From assembly GCA_026983855.1 (NCBI GenBank), contig JALSTE010000360.1:1-12352 (forward strand): a DNA stretch of 12,352 bases, read 5' to 3'. The position numbers and the translations under genes are program-made. Source of the DNA: Acidimicrobiia bacterium. GTDB lineage: Bacteria; Actinomycetota; Acidimicrobiia; Acidimicrobiales; Poriferisodalaceae. The notes under the pieces were generated by a model. It ran no database searches and had not been told where the DNA came from. It saw only the letters and a program-made list of their open reading frames with translations. This document shows, piece after piece, positions 5,320-11,356 of this stretch (positions within the stretch are counted from its first letter, which is position 1; every line of letters begins with the position of its first letter).

Positions 5320-7839
5320 ATGGCGACCACCCGCCGTACCAGGGCGACCACCAGACGTAGCTCGACGGCCCGCGGCCGATCCGGCTCGGGGGCCTCGAGG
5401 CGGCGCGCCTCCACCCGGGGTCGGGCCTCCACCCGCAGGGCGGCGGAATCCCGCCGCCGGGCTCCGGCCCGGCGGCCCGCGGCCCGAGCCTCCCGTCGAC
5501 CGGCCCGCCGTCGACCAGCCCGCCGGGGCCCCTCTTCGGCGGCCCGCCTGGCCGCGAGACGTCACGACATCGCGGTCCTCACCCTGTTCGGCCTGGCCCT
5601 GCTCAGCGTCCTGGGGTTGTTCGGCGACCTGGCCGGTCCCGTCGGTCGAGGTCTGGCCCTGGGAATCGGAACCGTGGTCGGGGTGTTCCGCTTCGCCGTG
5701 CCCGCGGTGTTCCTGTGGTGGGCGATGTCACTCATGACCACCGATCGGACCGAGCTGGGCTGGAGGGTCGGATTCGGCTCGGGGGTCCTGTTCGCGGTGG
5801 GAACGGCGTTCGCCCACCTGATATCGGGTCCCGACCGGTTCAGCGCCCCGGCGGCGGACCTCAGCCGGGGAGGGGGCATCGTGGGGGCGGCCATCGCCGA
5901 GAGTCTCAAGACCTTCCTGGCCGTCCCCGGAACCTGGGTGGTGCTGGTCCTCATCGGATTGTTCGGGCTGTTGGTCCTCTTCGACCTCCCCCTGGCCCTC
6001 GTCGGTGAGGTGGTGGGTTCGGGCCTGGTCCGGGCCCGCGACGCCGTGGTCCGCTTCGTGGACGAGTTCGGGCACGGGCCCGAGGCCGGGGAGCACGACG
6101 GGGAGACGGGGGCGGCCTCGGAACTGGACCTGACCCGGCCCGACGGTGGAATGGGAACCGGGGCCGACGGTGTGGATCCGGGAGACGAGAGCGGGGCCGT
6201 TCACGAGGATGAGGGGAGCCCCACCGAGTCCGGGTCTGAGCCCGAGCCCGGGTCCGAGCCCGGGAGACCGGCCCGACCCCGGGTCAGGGTCCCCGCGGGC
6301 CCCGTGGCCGACGGGGAGCAGTTGGCCATCGACCTCGACGCCGGCCGCATCCGTGGTCCCTGGCAGCTCCCCCCCATGGGACTACTGCAGCGCAGCGGGG
6401 CCCAGACGGTGGACGAGAGGCTGGTGCACTCGGGGGGTCGGGCCCTCGAGCAGGCCCTGGCCAATCACGGGGTGGAGACCAAGGTCATCGGAATGACCGT
6501 GGGCCCCACCGTGACCCGCTACGAGCTGGAGCTGGGACCGGGGGTCAAGGTGGCCCGGGTGACCAGCCTCAACCGCGACATCGCCTACGCCATGGCGTCC
6601 TCCGACGTCAGGATCCTGGCCCCCATCCCCGGTCGGTCCGCCATCGGGGTGGAGGTCCCGAACTCCCAGCGGCACCTGGTGGCCCTGGGGGACATCCTCA
6701 CCAGCGCCAGCGCCTCGGAGGCCGAGCACCCCCTGGAGGTGGCCCTCGGTCAGGACATCTCGGGACGCCCGGTCATGGCCAACATCGCCACCATGCCCCA
6801 CGTGCTCATCGCCGGGGCGACGGGAGCGGGCAAGTCCTCGTGCATCAACGCCATCATCACCTCCCTGCTCATGAGGGCCACCCCCGATCAGGTGAGGATG
6901 ATCCTCGTCGACCCCAAGCGGGTCGAGTTGAACCAGTACGACCGCCTGCCCCACCTTCTCACCCAGGTGGTGACCAACCCGAAGAAGGCCGCCAACGCCC
7001 TGGCCTGGGCGGTCAAGGAGATGGAGAGGCGCTACGACCTGCTGTCCCGGGTCGGGGTGCGTGACATCACCGGATACAACGAGGCCTTCGACCGGGGGGA
7101 ACTCGAGGCCGCACCGGGTGAGGACGTCACCTACTCCCGGATGCCGTTCATCGTGATCGTGGTCGACGAGCTGAGCGACCTGATGATGGTGGCCGCCCGC
7201 GATGTGGAGGAGTCCATAACCCGTCTGGCCCAGATGGCCCGGGCGGTCGGCATCCACCTGATCATCGCCACCCAGCGTCCGAGCGTGAACGTCATCACCG
7301 GGGTGATCAAGGCCAACATCCCCTCCCGGATGGCCTTCGCCGTGACCTCCCAGACCGACAGCCGGGTCATCCTGGACCAGCCCGGCGCCGATCGGCTCAT
7401 AGGCCAGGGCGACATGCTCCTCCTGCCGGCGAACTCGAGCGTCCCCCAGAGGATCCAGGGTTGCTGGGTGACGGAGTCCGAGGTCTCCAAGATCGTCGCC
7501 GCCTGGCGCCGCCAGGCACCCCAGGTCTCCTATGTGGAGGGGGTCGAGGGTGACGACAGGGAGTCGGCGGCGGCCGCCCTGCCCGGGGGAACAACCGGGG
7601 ACGATGGTGACGATGACCTGCTGTTGAAGGCCATGAGGCTGGTGGTGGAACACCAGATCGGCTCGACCTCGATGCTGCAGAGGAAGCTCAAGGTGGGCTT
7701 CGCCCGGGCCGGACGCCTGATGGACCTCCTCGAGCAGCGGGGAGTTGTCGGGCCGTCCGTGGGTTCCAAGGCCAGGGACGTGCTCATGACCCCCGAGGAG
7801 CTCGCCACCGCGGTTCCGGCCCCGGCCCCGGCCGAATAG
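5320..7839 (+). CDS. ftsK: DNA translocase FtsK (FtsK/SpoIIIE family)
   Basis: Pumps chromosomal DNA at the division septum and helps resolve replicated chromosomes. The 839 residues show the full family layout. Residues 1-82 are a very basic Arg/Ala/Ser/Thr tail. Four membrane helices follow (about 84-100, 107-130, 140-157 and 192-215). An acidic Gly/Pro/Glu linker spans about 240-325, with a small 18-base-period repeat coding GSEPEP/GSEP. Next come the alpha and beta motor domains, with Walker A GATGAGKS (499-506) and Walker B IVIVVDE (Asp616, Glu617). Residues about 765-830 form a C-terminal winged-helix gamma domain that reads orientation sequences in DNA. The ATG at 5320 is preferred over a TTG at 5311 because a TAnnnT box ends 7 bases before it. 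The gene lies 63 bases after rnj, and the exchanger gene follows after 14 bases. Assignment is certain. A sporulation-type SpoIIIE role is unlikely given the context. Confidence 0.95.
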   Translation: MATTRRTRATTRRSSTARGRSGSGASRRRASTRGRASTRRAAESRRRAPARRPAARASRRPARRRPARRGPSSAARLAARRHDIAVLTLFGLALLSVLGLFGDLAGPVGRGLALGIGTVVGVFRFAVPAVFLWWAMSLMTTDRTELGWRVGFGSGVLFAVGTAFAHLISGPDRFSAPAADLSRGGGIVGAAIAESLKTFLAVPGTWVVLVLIGLFGLLVLFDLPLALVGEVVGSGLVRARDAVVRFVDEFGHGPEAGEHDGETGAASELDLTRPDGGMGTGADGVDPGDESGAVHEDEGSPTESGSEPEPGSEPGRPARPRVRVPAGPVADGEQLAIDLDAGRIRGPWQLPPMGLLQRSGAQTVDERLVHSGGRALEQALANHGVETKVIGMTVGPTVTRYELELGPGVKVARVTSLNRDIAYAMASSDVRILAPIPGRSAIGVEVPNSQRHLVALGDILTSASASEAEHPLEVALGQDISGRPVMANIATMPHVLIAGATGAGKSSCINAIITSLLMRATPDQVRMILVDPKRVELNQYDRLPHLLTQVVTNPKKAANALAWAVKEMERRYDLLSRVGVRDITGYNEAFDRGELEAAPGEDVTYSRMPFIVIVVDELSDLMMVAARDVEESITRLAQMARAVGIHLIIATQRPSVNVITGVIKANIPSRMAFAVTSQTDSRVILDQPGADRLIGQGDMLLLPANSSVPQRIQGCWVTESEVSKIVAAWRRQAPQVSYVEGVEGDDRESAAAALPGGTTGDDGDDDLLLKAMRLVVEHQIGSTSMLQRKLKVGFARAGRLMDLLEQRGVVGPSVGSKARDVLMTPEELATAVPAPAPAE
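5494..5523 (+). repeat. 15-bp tandem repeat in the basic FtsK tail
   Basis: Two direct copies of CGTCGACCgGCCCGC (5494-5508 and 5509-5523) differ at one base (G5502 versus A5517). They encode RRPAR-RRPAR in the N-terminal tail of FtsK. A further 11-base direct repeat, GCCTCCACCCG, occurs at 5407-5417 and 5425-5435 in the same tail. This low-complexity region has probably grown by slippage while keeping frame and positive charge. Confidence 0.6.
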
Positions 7840-7853
7840 GCGCGGGAACGGCC

Positions 7854-8771
7854 GTGGTCCTCTCTCTGTTGCTCGTCGCCGTCGGGGTGGTGCTGCTGGC
7901 CCGGGCCGCCGACGAGTTCGTCGAGGGGGCGGTGCGACTGGCCCGTCACTTCGACGTCTCCAAGGTGGTCATCGGGGCGGTGATAGTGGGCTTCGGCACC
8001 AGCGCCCCCGAGATGCTGGTGAGCTCCTTCGCCGCCGTCCGGGGTCGGGTCGACGTGGGTGTGGGCAACGTCATCGGGTCCAACATCGCCAATCTGACCC
8101 TGGTTCTGGGGGCGGCGGCTCTGTTCGCTCCGGTGGCCGTGGGGCGCCCTACCCTCCGGCGGGAGGGACCCATGTCGGTTCTGGCGGTGCTGGCCTTCGG
8201 TTGGGCCGTGCAGGGAGGGGTAACCGCTCTGGAGGGGGTGCTGCTGATGGTGGGCCTGGGGGTGGCCCTGTTCATCTCCATCGTCGGCGCCCGACACGGT
8301 GTGGAGCTCGACGAGCGGACCTACTCCGTCCCCCTGGAGGCGACCAGGACGGTGGTGGGTCTGCTGGTCACGGTCCTGGGGGCCCAGCTCCTGATCGAGG
8401 GGGCCCTGGACCTGGCCGACCGGGCGGGCATAGCGGAGGGGTTCGTGGGCCTGACCCTGGTGGCGGTGGGAACCTCGCTCCCGGAGATGGTGACCTCGGT
8501 GATCGCCGCCCGGCGGGGGGAGACCGGTCTCATCATCGGGAACCTGCTGGGCAGCAACATATTCAACAGCTTCGCGGTGGGCGGTCTGCTGGGTCTGCTG
8601 GGCCCGGGAAACCTCACCGACCCGTCCATGGCCGGAACCCCGGTGGTCCTCATGGTTGGGGTGGCCCTGGGGGTGTTCGCCCTGCTGTCGGCGGGAGGTC
8701 GGGTCCAGCGGCGGGAGGGTCTGGTGCTGTTGGCCGTGTTCGCGGCCGCCATCCCCCTGCTTCCCCGCTGA
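7854..8771 (+). CDS. CaCA-family sodium/calcium-type cation exchanger (YrbG-like)
   Basis: A 305-residue integral membrane antiporter of the Ca2+:cation superfamily, with about ten hydrophobic segments and two inverted alpha repeats. Alpha-1 has GTSAPE (48-53) and GNVIGSNIAN (71-80). Alpha-2 has GTSLPE (206-211) and GNLLGSNIFN (229-238). Glu53 and Glu211 with the two GSN motifs match the ion-binding centre known from archaeal NCX. The family exchanges Ca2+ against Na+ or H+ across the cytoplasmic membrane, and the ion here cannot be told from sequence. The GTG at 7854 lies 14 bases after the ftsK stop with only a weak GGGA upstream, so expression probably depends on ftsK transcription and coupling. 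Alpha-2 is better conserved at its end (IFN) than alpha-1 (IAN), which is within family variation. Confidence 0.9.
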   Translation: MVLSLLLVAVGVVLLARAADEFVEGAVRLARHFDVSKVVIGAVIVGFGTSAPEMLVSSFAAVRGRVDVGVGNVIGSNIANLTLVLGAAALFAPVAVGRPTLRREGPMSVLAVLAFGWAVQGGVTALEGVLLMVGLGVALFISIVGARHGVELDERTYSVPLEATRTVVGLLVTVLGAQLLIEGALDLADRAGIAEGFVGLTLVAVGTSLPEMVTSVIAARRGETGLIIGNLLGSNIFNSFAVGGLLGLLGPGNLTDPSMAGTPVVLMVGVALGVFALLSAGGRVQRREGLVLLAVFAAAIPLLPR

Positions 8772-8794
8772 GGGAACCGGCTGGTGAGCCCCCG

Positions 8795-8825
8795 TTGGGG
8801 TGGTGGCGGGGGGTTCTGCGATACT
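8795..8825 (+). promoter_or_regulatory. Candidate promoter of the SMP-30-like gene
   Basis: TTGGGG (8795-8800) and GATACT (8820-8825) are 19 bases apart in the 84-base gap after the exchanger gene. This would give a leader of about 25 bases that contains the GGGAGG ribosome binding site. The spacing is slightly long and the -35 is weak. Confidence 0.35.
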
Positions 8826-8855
8826 GCCCTGAGCGGACCGGGAGGGACTCGGATC

Positions 8856-9800
8856 ATGGGGGAGGAACCGGACTTGGTCGAGAAGGTCGATAAGGTCGAG
8901 ATCGAGACGGTGGCCGAGGGCCTGGGTTTCCCCGAGGGCCCGGTGGTGATGGACGACGGCACGGTGCTGGTGGTCGAGATTGAGGCCGGAAACCTGACCA
9001 GGGTCGATCCGGCGAGGGGCACCTCGGAGGTGGTGGCCCACCTGGGTGGCGGCCCCAACGGGGCGGCCATCGGTCCCGACGGTCGGGTGTACGTGTGCAA
9101 CAACGGTGGCTTCGAGTGGAGCCACACCCGCGGGTACACGGTGCCCGGTCACCAGCCCCGGGACTACCGCGGTGGTTCGATACAGGCCGTGGACCTGACC
9201 TCGGGCGAGGTGGAGGTGGTCGTCACCGAGGTCGCCGGCCGGGGGCTCAAGGGGCCCAACGACCTGGTCTTCGACCACTTCGGGGGGATGTGGTTCACCG
9301 ACCACGGCAAGACCCGCCCCCGGGACCGCGACCAGGGCGGTCTCTACCACGGTCGGCCGCTGGAGGGGGTCTGGAGGGAGGTGGTGCACCCCCTCGACGC
9401 CCCCAACGGCGTCGGGCTCTCGCCTGACGGCAACGTCGTCTACGTGGCGGAGACCCACACCTGCCGGCTGCTGTCGTGGGAGCTCTCGGCCCCGGGACGA
9501 CCGGGGCCGGGAAATCCCCCCGGAGGTCGGTTCGTGGCCCGACCGGCCGGGCGCAAGCTGTTCGACTCCCTGGCGGTCGAGGAGTGCGGCAACGTGGCGG
9601 TGGCGACCATCGGCACCTCGGGCATCTCGGTGTTCGGCCCGAGCGGTGAGGAGGTGGACTTCGTACCGACCGACGACCCGTTGACCACCAACATCGCCTT
9701 CGGGGGGGAGGACATGCGCACCGCGTACATCACCCTGTCGGGCACCGGCCGACTGGCCCGGTGCCGCTGGCCCCGGCCGGGCCTGGCCCTAGAATTCTGA
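8856..9800 (+). CDS. SMP-30/gluconolactonase/LRE-family six-bladed propeller hydrolase
   Basis: A 314-residue cytosolic beta-propeller predicted to open sugar or other lactones with a bound divalent metal. The four metal-site residues of the family can be placed: Glu27 in FPEGP, Asn135 in GPNDLVFD, Asn184 in APNGVGLSPDG and Asp237 in FDSLAVEECGN. In the last motif the usual PDG is FDS, but the Asp is kept. Blade repeats such as PDGRVYV and PDGNVVYVAET are clear. A Gly/Pro-rich loop (212-224) is an insertion. The ATG at 8856 is chosen because GGGAGG stands 10 bases before it. An in-frame ATG-less extension back to 8784 would cover the predicted promoter. It converges with the P450-ferredoxin pair. 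In actinobacteria such proteins sometimes sit in catabolic clusters, but a shared pathway with the P450 is only a guess. Confidence 0.85.
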   Translation: MGEEPDLVEKVDKVEIETVAEGLGFPEGPVVMDDGTVLVVEIEAGNLTRVDPARGTSEVVAHLGGGPNGAAIGPDGRVYVCNNGGFEWSHTRGYTVPGHQPRDYRGGSIQAVDLTSGEVEVVVTEVAGRGLKGPNDLVFDHFGGMWFTDHGKTRPRDRDQGGLYHGRPLEGVWREVVHPLDAPNGVGLSPDGNVVYVAETHTCRLLSWELSAPGRPGPGNPPGGRFVARPAGRKLFDSLAVEECGNVAVATIGTSGISVFGPSGEEVDFVPTDDPLTTNIAFGGEDMRTAYITLSGTGRLARCRWPRPGLALEF

Positions 9801-9808
9801 TCCGGGGA

Positions 9809-9826
9809 CCCGGACCCGGGTCCGGG
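9809..9826. terminator. 18-bp perfect palindrome between convergent genes, probable two-way terminator
   Basis: CCCGGACCCGGGTCCGGG is its own reverse complement and can fold as a 7-bp stem with a 4-base loop, or as GGACCC/GGGTCC (9806-9811 and 9818-9823) with a 6-base loop. It sits 8 bases after the SMP-30-like stop and 31 bases after the ferredoxin stop as read from the other side. More GC-rich partial symmetry follows at 9830-9857. There is no T-run, which is common for GC-rich actinobacterial terminators. Confidence 0.5.
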
Positions 9827-9857
9827 AGGCGCCGCGGCCGGAACAGCCGGACCGGCG

Positions 9858-10055
9858 TCAGTCCTCGATGATGGTGATGGCCTCCTCGGGGCAGTTGTCG
9901 GCGGCCAGTCGGGCCGCCTCCTCCCGTCCCGGGGGTACGGTTCCGTCACCCTTGTGGGACGCGTAGCCGAGATCGTCGATGTCGACGAGGTCGGGGGCCA
10001 GGGCGTAGCACCGGTTGTGGCCCTGGCAGAGTTCGGTGTTGATGATCATCTTCAT
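9858..10055 (-). CDS. [3Fe-4S]-type P450 ferredoxin with CxxHxxC motif
   Basis: A 65-residue single-cluster ferredoxin that passes electrons to the P450 encoded just upstream. The cluster motif is Cys10-x2-His13-x2-Cys16 with Cys55-Pro56 near the C-terminus. His stands where a four-iron ferredoxin has its second Cys, as in mycobacterial P450 ferredoxins of the CxxXxxC(X)nCP class, so a three-iron cluster is expected, though His could be a fourth ligand. Acidic patches (for example 22-28 and 57-65) fit docking to a basic P450 surface. The start is the ATG at 10055, which overlaps the P450 stop in ATGA. An upstream in-frame ATG at 10073 would extend it into the P450 reading region without a clear gain. 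No ferredoxin reductase gene is in the window, so the reductase must be encoded elsewhere. Confidence 0.92.
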   Translation of the reverse strand: MKMIINTELCQGHNRCYALAPDLVDIDDLGYASHKGDGTVPPGREEAARLAADNCPEEAITIIED

Positions 10056-11245
10056 CTGAATACGACCTCGCATTCTCTCGGTCCTCGGACTTGTCCCCCG
10101 GCCCAGGTGACGGATTCGGGATCGGCCAGTTCGAACTCGGGAATCCGGTCCAGCCAGGTCTCCAGGGCGATCTGCATCTCCATCCGGGCCAGATTGGATC
10201 CGGCGCAGCGGTGGATCCCGACCCCGAACGCCACGTGGCGGTTGCGGGCCCGGTCGATGACGACCCGGTCGGCGTCGGGGAACACCTCGGGGTCACGGTT
10301 GGCGGCGGGGAACGACATGAGCACCCGGTCCCCCTTCTTCATCGGGCAGCCGTTCACCTCGGTGTCGGCGGTCACGACCCGGGCCATGGTCACCGGTGAG
10401 TAGGCCCGCAGGAGTTCCTCCACCGCGGTGGGGATCAACCCGGGATCGGCCACCAGGCGGGCCCGGTCGGAGGGGTTGCGGGCCAGGTGCCACAGGGCGG
10501 CCCCGATGGAGCTCCAGGTGGTGTCGATCCCGGCTATGAGGATCAGGTTGCAGGTACCAACCACGTGGGTGTCGGGAACGGGTTGACCGTCGACCTCCGA
10601 CTGGAGCAGCCGGGTGATCAGGTCGTCGCGGGGGTTGGCCTTGCGGTCGTTCACCTGGGCCCACAGGAAGTCCATGAGGATGGCCCGGTACTTCATGCGG
10701 ATGTCGGGGTCGGTGAGACCCAGCTCGAGCACCCCCCGGACCCACTCGGTGAACTCATCGGACATCTCGGGGGGAACACCGAGCAGGTGGGCTATGACCC
10801 GAGGGGGGATCTGCTGGGCGTAGTCGGAGGCGGCGTCGGCCCGGCCCCGGTCGATGAAGCCGTCTATCAGCTCGCCGCACAGGGCCACGGTGTAGTCCCG
10901 GTAGGCCTCCACCGCCCGGGGGGCGAAGGCCGGGAGGATGAGGCGCCGGGCCCAGGTGTGCTCGGGGGGATCGGAGGTGATCGGCGGGGCCTTCACCCCG
11001 TCGGCCGGGCCGCCCTCGAGGGGGGCGACGGTGATCTCGTCGGAGGAGAACCGGGTGGGGTCGTGGGCTATGGCGTGGATGTCGGAGTAGCGGGTGGGGA
11101 GCCACGATCCGCCCCAGCGGTCGCTGTGGGCGATGGGACACTCGTCCCTCAGCCGGTCCCAGATCGGAAAGGGATCGCGGATGTAGCCGGGATCGAAGAT
11201 GTCGTAGTCGCGACACCAGTCCTCGACCGGTTCGGTGTGGGCCAT
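10052..11245 (-). CDS. Cytochrome P450 monooxygenase
   Basis: A 397-residue soluble class I bacterial P450. Motifs seen: the I-helix oxygen-activation motif AGIDTT (238-243), the K-helix ExxR (Glu277 to Arg280, in EELLR), and the haem loop FGVGIHRCAG with the iron-binding Cys347. The substrate is unknown. Sequence style resembles P450s acting on terpenoid, fatty or sterol-like molecules, but I cannot place it in a CYP family. The start chosen is the third of three close in-frame ATGs (11245), because GGAGGGG (11258-11252 on the minus strand) is 6 bases upstream. Longer reading to 11326 would run through the predicted promoter. The ferredoxin overlaps its end by 4 bases, so the two form a redox pair in one transcript. 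It follows the transglycosylase gene after 111 bases and probably has its own promoter there. Confidence 0.93.
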   Translation of the reverse strand: MAHTEPVEDWCRDYDIFDPGYIRDPFPIWDRLRDECPIAHSDRWGGSWLPTRYSDIHAIAHDPTRFSSDEITVAPLEGGPADGVKAPPITSDPPEHTWARRLILPAFAPRAVEAYRDYTVALCGELIDGFIDRGRADAASDYAQQIPPRVIAHLLGVPPEMSDEFTEWVRGVLELGLTDPDIRMKYRAILMDFLWAQVNDRKANPRDDLITRLLQSEVDGQPVPDTHVVGTCNLILIAGIDTTWSSIGAALWHLARNPSDRARLVADPGLIPTAVEELLRAYSPVTMARVVTADTEVNGCPMKKGDRVLMSFPAANRDPEVFPDADRVVIDRARNRHVAFGVGIHRCAGSNLARMEMQIALETWLDRIPEFELADPESVTWAGGQVRGPRECEVVFR

Positions 11246-11285
11246 GACCATCCCCTCCATGGACAGGTTCCCGTCGGTCGGGACC

Positions 11286-11328
11286 TCTTGGCCCCGGATG
11301 GTAGGCGACCCGGGGATGGGGGCCAAGA
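11286..11328. repeat. 10-bp inverted repeat framing the P450 promoter
   Basis: TCTTGGCCCC (11286-11295) and GGGGCCAAGA (11319-11328) are exact reverse complements separated by 23 bases, so equivalent points of the arms are 33 bases apart, about three helix turns. One arm covers the predicted -35 box and the other the predicted transcription start. This fits a repressor or activator site for the P450-ferredoxin unit. It could instead be the stem of a terminator for the transglycosylase gene, whose stop is 29 bases away, but the 23-base loop is long and no T-run follows. Confidence 0.5.
11298..11326 (-). promoter_or_regulatory. Promoter of the P450-ferredoxin unit
   Basis: On the minus strand TTGGCC (11326-11321) and TACCAT (11303-11298) stand exactly 17 bases apart. 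Transcription would begin near 11291 and give a leader of about 45 bases with the GGAGGGG ribosome binding site. The promoter lies within the 10-bp inverted repeat described at 11286-11328. Confidence 0.5.
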
Positions 11329-11356
11329 CGGGGACCGGTGCCGAGGTGGGGACGAA

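Noticed and set aside
8784..8855. Longer N-terminus for the SMP-30-like protein
   Set aside because: The extra 24 residues are low-complexity Gly-rich, overlap the predicted promoter, and the ATG at 8856 has a proper GGGAGG site.
7530..9458. A 642-codon open frame on the minus strand
   Set aside because: It lies opposite ftsK, the exchanger and the SMP-30-like gene, has a His/Gly/Pro-rich composition with no recognisable domain, and is the kind of antisense frame that very GC-rich DNA keeps open.
11246..11326. Longer N-terminus for the P450
   Set aside because: It would run through the predicted promoter and inverted repeat. The ATG at 11245 has GGAGGGG at the right distance.
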